Notes under the pieces: model-generated
Told to the model about the DNA's origin: nothing
Database searches by the model: none
Seen by the model: the letters and a program-made list of their open reading frames with translations, nothing else
Position numbers and translations under genes: made by a program
Assembly: GCF_003991905.1 (NCBI RefSeq)
Contig: NZ_RSCL01000020.1
Location: 17,705-81,704 of the forward strand
From: Dulcicalothrix desertica PCC 7102
GTDB lineage: Bacteria > Cyanobacteriota > Cyanobacteriia > Cyanobacteriales > Nostocaceae
Reading direction: 5' to 3'
Length of the DNA: 64,000 bases
In this document: positions 35,467 to 44,960 of the stretch, one piece after another
Position numbering within the stretch: position 1 is the stretch's first letter
Layout of the letters: each line of letters starts with the position of its first letter

Positions 35467-36162
35467 ATGTCAGCACAATTGTTACTGGTAGATGATGAAC
35501 CAGGATTGCGCGAAGCCGTGAAAGATTACTTAGAAGATAGTGGTTTCAGCGTTCAAGTTGCCAGTAATGCCCGTGAAGGGTGGGATTTGATGCAACAAAA
35601 TACACCAGATTTGCTAATCTCGGATATTATGATGCCACAAGTAGATGGCTATCAATTTCTGAAGCAAGTACGTGAAGACGCCCGTTTTAAATCATTACCT
35701 GTAGTATTTTTAACAGCGAAAGGGATGACGGGCGACCGTATTCAAGGATATCAGGCAGGAGTAGATGCTTATTTACCCAAGCCGTTTGACCCCGATGAAT
35801 TGGTCGCTATTGTCGAAAATTTATTGATACGACGTACTCCCAGTACGCAGCAATCAGGAGATGATGGTGAAACGCCAGATATTGCCGAACTGGCGAAACA
35901 AATTGCTCAAATAAAAGCACTTTTAACCCAGAAAAATGCAATAGCGCAATCACCAGCACCATTTACCATCGATTTGACACCTAGAGAACAAAGTGTTTTA
36001 AATCTGGTTGCCGAAGGATTAATGAATAAAGAAATAGCTCGTCGTTTAGAAACAAGCGTTCGCAACGTCGAAAAATACGTTAGTCGTCTATTTAGTAAAA
36101 CTGGTACAAATAGCCGTACTGAATTAGTACGTTTTGCACTCGAACACGGATTGGCAAAGTAG
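35467..36162 (+). CDS. Response regulator with C-terminal LuxR-type helix-turn-helix
   Basis: A 231-residue transcription factor. The receiver domain has VDDEPGLR, the phospho-acceptor in LISDIMMPQVDG (about Asp54), the Thr in FLTAKG and the Lys in LPKPFDPDEL. A Gln/Ala-rich linker follows, then the LuxR-type HTH (LTPREQSVLNLVAEGLMNKEIARRLETSVRNVEKYVSRLF). This PleD-type receiver coupled to a GerE-like HTH is characteristic of cyanobacterial NarL-family regulators. No kinase is adjacent. The ATG at 35467 lies 6-7 bases behind a GGATGAG sequence. Confidence 0.9.
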   Translation: MSAQLLLVDDEPGLREAVKDYLEDSGFSVQVASNAREGWDLMQQNTPDLLISDIMMPQVDGYQFLKQVREDARFKSLPVVFLTAKGMTGDRIQGYQAGVDAYLPKPFDPDELVAIVENLLIRRTPSTQQSGDDGETPDIAELAKQIAQIKALLTQKNAIAQSPAPFTIDLTPREQSVLNLVAEGLMNKEIARRLETSVRNVEKYVSRLFSKTGTNSRTELVRFALEHGLAK

Positions 36163-36199
36163 GAGTTACGGGGGGTGTCTAAAAATCCCCCTGTCTCCT
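36161..36199 (+). terminator. Hairpin after the response regulator
   Basis: AGGAG..CGGGGGG and CCCCCTG..CTCCT pair at the regulator's stop codon. There is no T run, so it may stabilise the 3' end rather than terminate. Confidence 0.45.
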
Positions 36200-36288
36200 A
36201 GTACAAAAATTTATGAAAATGTATTGCGGAGCGAAAAATTACCCTGGAATAATTTGGTTGTCAATCTGACCTTGTTTATAAGCAAGGA

Positions 36289-36503
36289 ATGATTGGTTTA
36301 GTAGGCACCCAAGTATCTTGTGTAGTGCAATGGGTGAGGGCTACTGTAAACGTGACGACTTTTCTTCCGTTAAGAGCTTGTGAGGCAATCTACAATTTCC
36401 GGCTGTTACTTAATCAAAGTGAAGCGCATCGGCCGCTTGTTTATCTCCAGAGAACACCTAAAAAAAAAATCCATTTAGTTAAAGGTTGTTCCTGCTGACC
36501 AAT
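36289..36503. ncRNA. Candidate structured RNA of about 210 nt
   Basis: The gap 36200-36703 holds no protein gene, but ATTGGTTTAGTAGG (36292-36305) pairs with CCTGCTGACCAAT (36491-36503) as a 13-pair closing stem with one bulge. Internal hairpins are CACCC/GGGTG (36306-36334) and AAGCG/CGCTT (near 36424-36442). A TATAAG at 36277-36282 lies 7-10 bases before the stem, with a TTGGTT 16 bp further up. A TATAAT is also present on the opposite strand near 36519. The size and rod-like closing resemble 6S RNA, but I cannot confirm that or the strand. Confidence 0.35.
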
Positions 36504-36703
36504 CGACGTGCCAAATAAAATTATAGGACTGCCTTTGAAAGCCTATACAGCATCGGAATAGAAGTTGTAGGGTTTTCGTTACATAAGCCGACTTGTGCAT
36601 GTTGTGTACAAACTGTGAACATAGAGTATTGCTGGCAAACTTAAAAAAATTTACCTTTTTATCTATTCTATGAACGCTATACTTAGATTAAATTATTTAA
36701 GTA

Positions 36704-36985
36704 TTATTGATTTGTTTCAGTAGAGTTACGTAAACGCATTAATTGACGACGCATTTGCGGAGAAGCCTTAAACTCGCTAACTTCATGAGCTTTAACCGCC
36801 GTTTGCAAAGTCTGAATGAAATCATCTGACCCATCTACTAATGCTTCTAAAAGCACTTGTAGTAGTTGGTCGCGGTCGGAAAATAAACTTTTTTCCTCAA
36901 CCAAACGAAACTTGAGATGGATTTCACATTCGTATACGCCAACTTCGACGCTATTAATTGGACGTGGTAACGGTTTCGAGTTCAT
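36704..36985 (-). CDS. Npun_R1517-like heterocyst differentiation regulator
   Basis: A 93-residue protein. The pattern MNSKPLPRPIN..VGVYECEIHLKFRL, DRDQLLQVLLEAL, and the C-terminal SPQMRRQLMRLRN matches a small family found in heterocystous cyanobacteria, where it is named after Npun_R1517 and linked to heterocyst differentiation. No DNA-binding motif is obvious. The start ATG gives the conserved MNSK. It is monocistronic. The assignment rests on recalled family sequence. Confidence 0.7.
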   Translation of the reverse strand: MNSKPLPRPINSVEVGVYECEIHLKFRLVEEKSLFSDRDQLLQVLLEALVDGSDDFIQTLQTAVKAHEVSEFKASPQMRRQLMRLRNSTETNQ

Positions 36986-37828
36986 AATTTTCAGGATTCC
37001 TTCGGTTGTTGGGTCAGTCGTTACTGGGGAGCAGCAGTTTAAATCGCTGCTATTAGCTATATCTTTTTTAAATCTCTCTAGTTTGAATTAAGAATTCTTG
37101 TTAGTCAATGCAATTTGTATCCCATGTTGCTCCTTTGTTTACTTTTTTTTGTACTTATACTCTTTTTTGTCTCTCAATTTACCCAGCTACCCCCACTCCT
37201 ATGCAATTTAGGTAAACCATAACTATTATTCAATTTTTATGATTCTATACAATGAAGTTTTTGTAAGAACTTGCTGGTGCTTTTTAAAGGTTTTTACATC
37301 AACTTGATATTAACGTCAACAACAGTTTTTGTTTTTACCTTTAATGTGGTGTTTATACGTAAGTGATAACGCTGATTTTTTTTTGATAATGTCACGCTAG
37401 AGCCAACTGCATCATTACTACGTAAAAATACTAAATGTATGATTTGTTCATTGGAACGAAAATTGATAAGAATTGGGTAAAGAAACTAAGTGTTTTTGAC
37501 AGTAAATAACTGCATCGGTATGAACGAAACTTTTTGTAGTCAGAAACCGGGTTTCTTTACCCACATCTTGTAATAAAAACAACGATTGTACATAGAAACC
37601 CGGTTTCTTAGGTTTCTAGCAGTAAATACTATTGCCGAATGACCACAACTAAAATACTCTAGTTCCCAAAAAAATAAAGAAATCAACACAAATCTATTCT
37701 GTAGCCTCAAACACGAATGCTTTGCATCAACAAATATAGGGGCAAAGAGTTGGGGTGAGAGAGTCTACAATTATTTAGAGTGAAATTAACCCTTAAGAGA
37801 AAACATCCTCCCTATGGAAGACAACGCA
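36986..37828. other. Intergenic region with two GAAACCSGGTTTC palindromes
   Basis: 840 bp without a gene. Palindromes AGAAACCGGGTTTCT (37542-37556) and AGAAACCCGGTTTCT (37594-37608) are seen. The rest is AT-rich. It must contain the promoters of the Npun_R1517-like gene and of ndhM, which I could not place. Confidence 0.5.
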
Positions 37829-38167
37829 ATGCTGCTTAAGTCAACAACCCGACACATCCGTATTTTTGCGGCAGAATTAGACGCATCTGGAGAATTGGTA
37901 CCCAGCAGTCAAGTCTTAACGCTGGATGTTGACCCCGATAACGAATTTAATTGGAGCGAGGATGCCCTACAACAGGTTTATCGCAAATTCGACCAATATG
38001 TCGAACAGAACGCAGGTAGTGACCTCACCGACTATAACCTCCGTCGCATCGGCTCAGATTTAGAACATTTAATCCGCTCACTTCTACAAAAAGGTGAAAT
38101 AAGCTACAACCTGAATGCCCGTGTTGCTAACTACAGCATGGGTCTTCCCCGCGTTGAGGCACAATAG
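37829..38167 (+). CDS. ndhM: NAD(P)H-quinone oxidoreductase subunit M (NDH-1)
   Basis: A 112-residue hydrophilic subunit of the cyanobacterial NDH-1 complex on the thylakoid membrane, used for respiration and cyclic electron flow. The family signature words are seen: [67 protein letters not shown]. The ATG at 37829 has GGAAGA upstream and gives the usual MLLKSTTRH start. A further ATG five codons earlier is possible. Confidence 0.93.
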   Translation: MLLKSTTRHIRIFAAELDASGELVPSSQVLTLDVDPDNEFNWSEDALQQVYRKFDQYVEQNAGSDLTDYNLRRIGSDLEHLIRSLLQKGEISYNLNARVANYSMGLPRVEAQ

Positions 38168-38174
38168 AGTGGAA

Positions 38175-38276
38175 AGTGCTGAGTGCTGAGTGCTGAGTTG
38201 TAAGTTTTAAGTTATGAGTACACGTAGTAAGTTTTAACTTCGCTCCTCAACACTCAGCACTCAGCACTCAGCACTC
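38175..38276. repeat. Inverted pair of heptamer STRR arrays
   Basis: Tandem agtgctg units (38175-38198) are followed 50 bp later by tandem cagcact units on the same strand (38249-38276). The two can pair as a long hairpin. STRRs of this kind are typical of heterocystous cyanobacteria. Confidence 0.9.
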
Positions 38277-38290
38277 ATAACTCTTTAACT

Positions 38291-39655
38291 ATGCTTAAAT
38301 TCACCTTAACCTTAGCTGTTATTTCACTACTAAGTGTTTCGCAAGTGCAAGCTGCCGAACTTGTTGGACGGGCAATTTTAGCGGCTGATACATTTGCTCC
38401 TGGCTCTACTAGTGGGCAGTTTAAAAAGACTCAACGTACTACCCCTTTTTTATTTGCTCAACCAGTACAAGGATTTTCGTGTGTTGAACCTGGACCGAAA
38501 GAGGGTACATTTTACGTGATTTCAGATAATGGGTTCGGCGCCACTCGTAATTCTTTAGATTATGTGCTGCGGATATACGCGGTTGAACCAGATTTTTCTA
38601 CGGGCAAAGTATATCCTGTTGATTTTCAAACGGGAGAGCGACTTGTGTGGTTTAGTCGTCAAAGCTTTATTGAACTCAACGACCGTAACAAAAAAGCGAA
38701 TTTTTCTATTGTCGCTCTTCAAGTAAATTATCCTAACAGCAATATTGCTGTGTCGCAGATAATCAAAACCAATCGCTTACTCACAGGTGGTGATTTTGAC
38801 CCAGAATCTTTTCGGCGCCTAGATGATGGTAGTTTTTGGATAGGAGATGAGTTTGGCCCATTTTTACTACATTTTGACAAAACAGGTGAACTACTGGCTC
38901 CTCCCATACCACTACCAAATTTTTCACAAAAAGGCGCCCAAGAATTTGTGAAATCTCCTGATAACCCAGAATTTGCTTCGTTTCCAGAACAGAAGCGTGC
39001 AAGTGAAGCTAACTTGGGCGGTTCTAGCGGTTTTGAAGGTTTAGCAATTAATACTAGTTTTACCAAGCTGTACGCAATGTTAGAAGGGGCGCTTAAAAAA
39101 GATGTGCCTACTCGTTTGTTGATTAATGAGTTTGATATAGCAAGTCAAAAATATACAGGCAGGGTTTTTGCATACAAGTTAGAAAATGCAAGTCATGCCA
39201 TTGGCGAATTAACTGCGGTTAACGATAACGAATATATTGTGATTGAACGGGATAAGAATCAAGGCGACCCCAATAATCCGGCTTTTAAAACACCTGCCTC
39301 GTTCAAGCGTCTTTACAAAATTAATCTTGACAAAGTAAATAAAGCAGGTTTTGTAGAAAAAGAATTATTAGTAGATTTGCTGAATATTTCTGACCCCAAG
39401 GGTATTGGTACAAATGCCACTAAAAACGGTGTGTTCACATTTCCCTTTGTAACGATTGAGAGTGTGCTGCCACTTGATGCTAGAACGCTGCTGGTAATTA
39501 ACGATAATAACTATGCCGATAGCATTGGGCGAATACCGAAACAAGCTGATAACACCGAATTAATTAAAATCAGGCTAGACAAACCTTTGAACTTAACTGT
39601 TACTAGTGGCGCCACAGCCTCTATGAGACAAAATGCCTACTCCAATTCTAAATAA
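38291..39655 (+). CDS. Esterase-like activity of phytase family protein (secreted)
   Basis: A 454-residue protein with a signal peptide (MLKFTLTLAVISLLSVSQVQAAE). The remainder matches the phytase-like/esterase-like beta-propeller family: FSCVEPGPKEGTFYVISDNGFG, GDFDPESFRRLDDGSFWIGDEFGPFLLHFD, GFEGLAI and NDNNYADSIGR. Members probably cleave phosphate or other ester bonds outside the cytoplasm. The substrate is unknown. The gene is alone between heptamer repeats and a large gap before the PP2C gene. Confidence 0.85.
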   Translation: MLKFTLTLAVISLLSVSQVQAAELVGRAILAADTFAPGSTSGQFKKTQRTTPFLFAQPVQGFSCVEPGPKEGTFYVISDNGFGATRNSLDYVLRIYAVEPDFSTGKVYPVDFQTGERLVWFSRQSFIELNDRNKKANFSIVALQVNYPNSNIAVSQIIKTNRLLTGGDFDPESFRRLDDGSFWIGDEFGPFLLHFDKTGELLAPPIPLPNFSQKGAQEFVKSPDNPEFASFPEQKRASEANLGGSSGFEGLAINTSFTKLYAMLEGALKKDVPTRLLINEFDIASQKYTGRVFAYKLENASHAIGELTAVNDNEYIVIERDKNQGDPNNPAFKTPASFKRLYKINLDKVNKAGFVEKELLVDLLNISDPKGIGTNATKNGVFTFPFVTIESVLPLDARTLLVINDNNYADSIGRIPKQADNTELIKIRLDKPLNLTVTSGATASMRQNAYSNSK

Positions 39656-39903
39656 TTTTTTGGTTTAAATTAAGCGTTATTTTGCTCGTGTTCTTATAGA
39701 CTATAACAATAGTTTCTTAATTTTTTACTGTCTAATCGTCAAAAAACCTGATTGTGACTGTGTTATACATAATTTGTAACCAGATTCATGTAAACGAAAG
39801 TCAATGGTTGATATATATTAAAAAAACCATGCGCGGTATAGGGTGCCGCTGTTTGTTGTTTTGATTAAAATTGCTAAGGTAAGCCGATCGGTCGAAGAAA
39901 ACT

Positions 39904-42204
39904 ATGGAACAAGATGCGGCAACGCTCCACTGCCCAAACGAACTTTGTCAGGCAGCCAACCCGCTTAAGCACAATTATTGCCAACAGTGTTCAACGCCTC
40001 TGCCGAAGCGTTATCTTTGGGCAGTCACAGAAGGAAAAAGTCTGGGAGTCTTGGGCAACCACATCGCCGATCGCTATTTAATTATTAGCCAGTTTGTTGT
40101 TCTAGATACTAGACCCGGACTAGTCCCACAGGTACCAGACACTGAATCGCTACAAAAGTTAAGACCCTATCTCCGCTTATTTCCTTACCGCTTACACGTT
40201 CCTCAAGTGTATGGAATTATTCCTAAAAGCGATTCGTCCATGCCTTCAAACATTTTGCTTTTAGAGAAACCACCGCTTCATATAAACACAGAACTCGAAG
40301 TGCATTTGCATCAATCGTTGGACTCAGCATGGGGTGAGGCAACCTCAATGCGTCAGTTAAACTGGTTGTGGCAAATCGCACATATTTGGCAACCGTTGGC
40401 AAGTGAGGGAGTCGCGACTAGCTTGTTAGACCCTTTATTATTGCGACCCGAAGGCGGTTTAGTAAAAGTATTAAAATTACGCTCAGACCCTGAAGTTGCT
40501 CCTTCTATCTCGCAATTAGGTGATTTTTGGCGCGTGAATTTACTGCCAAACACAAAAAGTGCCATCAAAGAATTTTTTACCCAAGTTTGTGATGCTTTAA
40601 TATCGGGTGAAATTCATTCTGGTGAGCAGTTAGTTGCTGTTTTAGACCAAGGACTAATCTCACTTGGCGCCGCAAGTGGGGATATGTCTCAGTATTCGGT
40701 AAAAATAGTTACAAACACTGATACAGGGCCAAGCCGTCAGAGAAATGAAGATGCATGTTATCCAGCAGCAGGCAACATAATTAGCAAGCCACCATCACCT
40801 ACAGCTTTAGCAATTGTTTGTGATGGTATTGGTGGACATGAGGGTGGTAATGTCGCCTCGAATATTGCCATAGATGTAATTCAACAGCAAGTTAGTCAGT
40901 TAGCATCAGTCCCTCGCGACCGTATCGACCCGACAGTTTTATTAGCTGACTTAGAAAAAGCGGCGGCGGCAGCAAACGATAAAATAGCTGTGCGAAATGA
41001 TAGCGAGGGTAGACAAGGGCGCCAACGGATGGGCACGACGTTGGTAATGGCATTACCTATTGCCCACGAAATGTATATCACTCATGTAGGTGATAGCCGT
41101 GCGTACTTAATTACACGCAAAGGGTGCTACCAAGTCACCCTAGATGATGATGTGGCATCACGAGAAGTACGACTCGGATATGCAGTTTACCGCGATGCCG
41201 TTATGCAAGGCGCCAGTGGTTCTTTAGTGCAAGCTTTGGGAATGGGTAACAGTAACTCGCTGCATCCAACGGCTCAAAGGTTTGTGCTAGATGAAGACTG
41301 TGTGTTTTTGTTATGTTCGGACGGTTTGAGCGACTTTGATAGAGTTGAACAATATTGGGAGACAGAAATATTACCGATTTTGACCGACGGTGTAGACATT
41401 ACAGAAGCAGTCAATAATTTAATCGAAATAGCTAATAAGCAAAATGGACACGATAACGTCACAATTGCACTGGTTCAGTATCAAATAAAATACACAGAAC
41501 CAGAAAAAATACAGGTTCCAAATATTGCTGATTTATCCACGAATTATAAGTCAGGCAGCTATTCTACCACTAGTGCGCCGACTAATTTGGTTTCAGGACA
41601 CAGAACACAAGTAATACCTGATACAGCCCAGGCAAAGAAACCGATACCTTTACATTTAATAGCACTGTTGGCTGTGGTGACAGTGGGAGGTTTAATTGGG
41701 CTATTAATACAACAAATACTTTCTCGTCAAATTCAGCTTGGGACGACGATATCAACATCACCACCAGTTGCAACATCTCCAACTTCAGTAGAAAGAGTCG
41801 CGCCGACCAAAGGTTCGTTAATTAGCGTCATATCCCCAATTGCATTTAGTCGCAATAGCTCTTATCAAGTAGCTGGTAGTATTCCACAGAATACAACTTT
41901 AGTGGTTATAGACTCAAAATCAACAACAGGCGCCGACCAAAGCGACTTACTGCATTTGCAGGTTTGTCAAGTACCCAAACAACAGGCAGAAGCACCCCCA
42001 GTTGCACAAAAAACAGTGCCAATTATACAAAGTGAAGAAATTTGGGTTCAAAAAGAAATACTTCAACCAAACAAGAACGTCTCAATATCCCAACCAGAGA
42101 AAAACGTTAATTCTCCATGTAATGCAATACTCAAGGAATCTACAAGCGGCAATATAGAAAAATCTCCATCGAAGACAGAACGTGCTCGTCCACGCAATTT
42201 ATAA
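39904..42204 (+). CDS. Zinc ribbon / degenerate kinase-like / PP2C phosphatase with one membrane segment
   Basis: A 766-residue protein. Residues 9-31 form a zinc ribbon (HCPNELC..YCQQC). Residues about 45-255 look like a degraded protein-kinase-like region (IADRYLII, LLLEKPPLH, LNWLWQIAHIWQPLASEG, LLRPEGGL) lacking the HRD and DFG motifs; this reading is tentative. A PP2C-type Ser/Thr phosphatase domain follows (about 280-535: RQRNEDA, VCDGIGGHEGG, THVGDSRAYLI, LLCSDGLSDFD, GHDNVT), then a helix (about 580-605, LHLIALLAVVTVGGLIGLLI) and a C-terminal tail. It could reverse phosphorylation recognised by the FHA domains encoded downstream. Confidence 0.85.
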   Translation: MEQDAATLHCPNELCQAANPLKHNYCQQCSTPLPKRYLWAVTEGKSLGVLGNHIADRYLIISQFVVLDTRPGLVPQVPDTESLQKLRPYLRLFPYRLHVPQVYGIIPKSDSSMPSNILLLEKPPLHINTELEVHLHQSLDSAWGEATSMRQLNWLWQIAHIWQPLASEGVATSLLDPLLLRPEGGLVKVLKLRSDPEVAPSISQLGDFWRVNLLPNTKSAIKEFFTQVCDALISGEIHSGEQLVAVLDQGLISLGAASGDMSQYSVKIVTNTDTGPSRQRNEDACYPAAGNIISKPPSPTALAIVCDGIGGHEGGNVASNIAIDVIQQQVSQLASVPRDRIDPTVLLADLEKAAAAANDKIAVRNDSEGRQGRQRMGTTLVMALPIAHEMYITHVGDSRAYLITRKGCYQVTLDDDVASREVRLGYAVYRDAVMQGASGSLVQALGMGNSNSLHPTAQRFVLDEDCVFLLCSDGLSDFDRVEQYWETEILPILTDGVDITEAVNNLIEIANKQNGHDNVTIALVQYQIKYTEPEKIQVPNIADLSTNYKSGSYSTTSAPTNLVSGHRTQVIPDTAQAKKPIPLHLIALLAVVTVGGLIGLLIQQILSRQIQLGTTISTSPPVATSPTSVERVAPTKGSLISVISPIAFSRNSSYQVAGSIPQNTTLVVIDSKSTTGADQSDLLHLQVCQVPKQQAEAPPVAQKTVPIIQSEEIWVQKEILQPNKNVSISQPEKNVNSPCNAILKESTSGNIEKSPSKTERARPRNL

Positions 42205-42289
42205 CCACTCCGTCATATAAACTAGTAGCAAACCTAAAATATTTTTATGGCGAATTCGGTTAAAACTATAAAGAGATAGTCCCTAAAGA

Positions 42290-43885
42290 ATGCCCCTTGA
42301 AACCATGCCATCCTTAAACCTGGCGATAGCCCGTCTAGTTCATGCTGGCACCAACAATTTCGCTATTTGGGTGGTGCGCGCTCCTTACTCTAGTGGGCAC
42401 GTTTTTCACGATTGCGTTTGGACACCCAACCTGACACAAGTATGGCAGGAATGGCAACAATTGTTTGCTCTTCACAGCAACCTCGATGTATCTCCCAACG
42501 CCAGCGAATCTGATAAAATTCAATCGAATTACTCCTTACCAATCGAATTACCCCAACCTGCCACAGGACAACCAACTAACTACGCTGGGCGCCTAATGCA
42601 GTACTTTGGTAACTGTTTATGGCAATGGGTATTCGATGGACCAATTTTAAATAGCTTAGAACACAGTCGAGGAATCGCAGCAGGACAAGAAAAAAGTCTC
42701 CGTCTGCGTCTAGAAATACGCGATCCTTATTTGGTATCGGTACCTTGGGAAATTATGCAGCGTCCCGGTCAAGCTGCAATTTCTCTCAGTCAAAACGTCA
42801 TATTTAGCCGTACCACCAGCGACGTTGACAAATTACCATCTTTACGTAGCGATGCTGGGTTAAATGTATTGCTTGTGCTTGGCGATGACGAAAATCTTCA
42901 ACTCGAAGCTGAAGCTGAACTTTTAAAGCGAACCTTAACACAAGGTACTGCCATTGGTAGCAACTCACGTGGTTACGCTCCATGTATCGTTACTAAACTA
43001 ATTCGCCCTACCCCCGAAGAATTAATCGCGGCATTAGAAACGCGGGCATATAACGTGTTTTTTTATGCTGGTCATGGCTTGCGTGGACCAGATGGCGGCA
43101 TATTAAATCTCCACCCCAAAGCCACACTCAACGGCATTGAGTTGGCTCAGGTATTAACGCGCACAGGTGTAAAATTAGCTGTTTTTAATTCGTGTTGGGG
43201 CGCCCAACCTTTGGCAGTTAATCATCAACCAATACCTTACAGTAGCTTGGCAGAAGTATTAATACGACATGGCGTACCAGCAGTACTGGGAATGCGCGAT
43301 GTCATTGCCGACCGTGAAAGTCTTAGCTTTATTCAAGCTTTCTCAGAAGCACTGCGCTCACGTCGAGCTATTGATGAAGCAGTAGCCGATGCTAGGCAAA
43401 AACTACTATCTTTATATAAATTTAACCAACCTGGTTGGACACTACCCGTTCTTTATTTACATCCAGAGTTTGACGGGCAATTAATTCGCAGCTTAGACGA
43501 GAGCATTACCGAATTACCGACTTCTCTACCAGAATTTAGAAAAACATTCCCTGCTGCTTCACTGCGACTACTTACAGATGGAACAAAACAACTACTTCCA
43601 ACTCCCATCACCCGTATTGGTCGCACCACAGACAACAACATCATCATTCCCGATTTATCAGTTTCTAGGCAACATGCTCAAATTATTTGTCGAGATAGTT
43701 TTATTGACACAAAGTTAGAGCAAAGCTACTACTTACGTGATGATTCAACAGCAGGTACTTTAATATATCAGTCTGGAGCATGGCAACGAATTCATCATGA
43801 AGAAGTACCACTAAGGTCAGGGACGCAATTAAAATTTGGCAGTAGCCGTGGTGACATTTGGGAGTTTATGATTGAAAACTCATAG
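42290..43885 (+). CDS. CHAT protease domain fused to FHA domain
   Basis: A 531-residue protein, 85 bp after the PP2C gene. The CHAT (caspase HetF-associated) domain covers about residues 150-400. The catalytic pair is His about 262 in FYAGHGLRG and Cys about 302 in FNSCWGAQ, with the family's AVLGMRDVIADRESLSFIQAF helix. The C-terminal 90 residues are an FHA domain (ITRIGRTTDNNIIIPDLSVSRQHAQI), which binds phosphothreonine. The N-terminal 140 residues are unassigned. It is probably a peptidase effector switched by Ser/Thr phosphorylation, placed by the neighbouring phosphatase. Confidence 0.88.
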   Translation: MPLETMPSLNLAIARLVHAGTNNFAIWVVRAPYSSGHVFHDCVWTPNLTQVWQEWQQLFALHSNLDVSPNASESDKIQSNYSLPIELPQPATGQPTNYAGRLMQYFGNCLWQWVFDGPILNSLEHSRGIAAGQEKSLRLRLEIRDPYLVSVPWEIMQRPGQAAISLSQNVIFSRTTSDVDKLPSLRSDAGLNVLLVLGDDENLQLEAEAELLKRTLTQGTAIGSNSRGYAPCIVTKLIRPTPEELIAALETRAYNVFFYAGHGLRGPDGGILNLHPKATLNGIELAQVLTRTGVKLAVFNSCWGAQPLAVNHQPIPYSSLAEVLIRHGVPAVLGMRDVIADRESLSFIQAFSEALRSRRAIDEAVADARQKLLSLYKFNQPGWTLPVLYLHPEFDGQLIRSLDESITELPTSLPEFRKTFPAASLRLLTDGTKQLLPTPITRIGRTTDNNIIIPDLSVSRQHAQIICRDSFIDTKLEQSYYLRDDSTAGTLIYQSGAWQRIHHEEVPLRSGTQLKFGSSRGDIWEFMIENS

Positions 43886-44103
43886 ACGATTTGTCAAAAA
43901 TCCATGAAATTACTCTTGACATAATTAGATTTTTATTTAAAACATATTATTTCAACGTATTATTCTGTGAGTATCACTTAAATATTTTGTATCACACAAA
44001 AACAATACGCGATCATTTTATTCGTTTTGCGGAAACCAGAGCGCTTATGCTGTAGCTCATGGTACACAAACAAATTAAACCATCCAATAAGGAAAGCCTA
44101 GAA

Positions 44104-44742
44104 ATGACTCACACAAAAAACGACGCACTTAACAGTTCAGAGTTCCAACCATCTGCAATTCACCTAGAGTTGCTCGAAGCATTACTCGACGACGAAGCAA
44201 CATATCCCTGGAACCCAGCATCTCCCGAATCAGAAGATTTCTTTCATCAATGTGACGCGCATTTTGCCATTGATGAACTTCTCGAAGTTGATTCCGGGCG
44301 CCAAGAAGCTTTTTACAGCCATCTTGATACTTTGTGGTCTAACACACCAACCTTGCAATCTCAATGTAACACACCTGTAGTATCAATATCAAAACTTAAA
44401 GAAAGTTTACAATCAGCGATTTCTTCCCGGATTCCTCACGAATGGATAGAAAAGATAGCACAAAAAGCAAGTGATTTATTTAATTCGCCAATGTCAATAG
44501 CAGACCAATTAGTAGAAATTGCCGCATCTGTAGTGCCCGCTTTAGGTGCTGATGATTTATCTGTACTAGCGCGTCCATATGCGTATGCAATGCGTAGCGA
44601 AACAACTACATTAGAATCAACACTTAAAAAAGTGGGTGGACACGAATGGAATAATTTATCAGAAATCGAGCAAGCACGGGTGAGTGTAGCAGTAGCTTAC
44701 TACGCACTCCAACAACTCAAAAATTCTCAAGCAATAGACTAA
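44104..44742 (+). CDS. Conserved hypothetical protein
   Basis: A 212-residue soluble, acidic, mostly helical protein. The ATG at 44104 is chosen because AAGGAAAG precedes it; an in-frame start at 44059 lacks such support. Features: an N-terminal acidic region (LLEALLDDEATYPWNPASPESEDFF), a central IPHEWIEKIAQKASDLFNSPMS and a C-terminal VAVAYYALQQLK. No domain is recognised. It lies between the CHAT-FHA gene and the FHA-PrsW gene and may belong to that group. Confidence 0.6.
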   Translation: MTHTKNDALNSSEFQPSAIHLELLEALLDDEATYPWNPASPESEDFFHQCDAHFAIDELLEVDSGRQEAFYSHLDTLWSNTPTLQSQCNTPVVSISKLKESLQSAISSRIPHEWIEKIAQKASDLFNSPMSIADQLVEIAASVVPALGADDLSVLARPYAYAMRSETTTLESTLKKVGGHEWNNLSEIEQARVSVAVAYYALQQLKNSQAID

Positions 44743-44927
44743 GTGCTTGGTAAAAAAGATGTGATAAAACGCACTCTAGTATCAAAAGACCATTTCACTA
44801 TTTTAAATCTAACTATAGGCTCTTGTTGTGTAATAACCATCTATCAAAAGATAGAAATAAAGTGAAAGCAAAACAGTGAAGTACTGCAATTCAGGTTATA
44901 AGTGAGTCATATGAATATCAAAATAAA

Positions 44928-44960
44928 AAGTAACCGGGGAAAACCCAGTTGCTTTTTTAT
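44928..44960. terminator. Bidirectional terminator between convergent genes
   Basis: AAGTAACCGGG and CCCAGTTGCTT (with G-U and one mismatch) form a stem around GAAAA, followed by TTTTTTATTTT on the plus strand and by a T-rich run on the minus strand. It can end both the plus-strand hypothetical gene and the minus-strand FHA-PrsW gene, whose stop is adjacent. Confidence 0.75.

Noticed and set aside
36289..36498. A 69-codon plus-strand frame between the regulator and the Npun_R1517-like gene
   Set aside because: No family and a poly-A run near the end; the pairing ends of the region favour an RNA instead.
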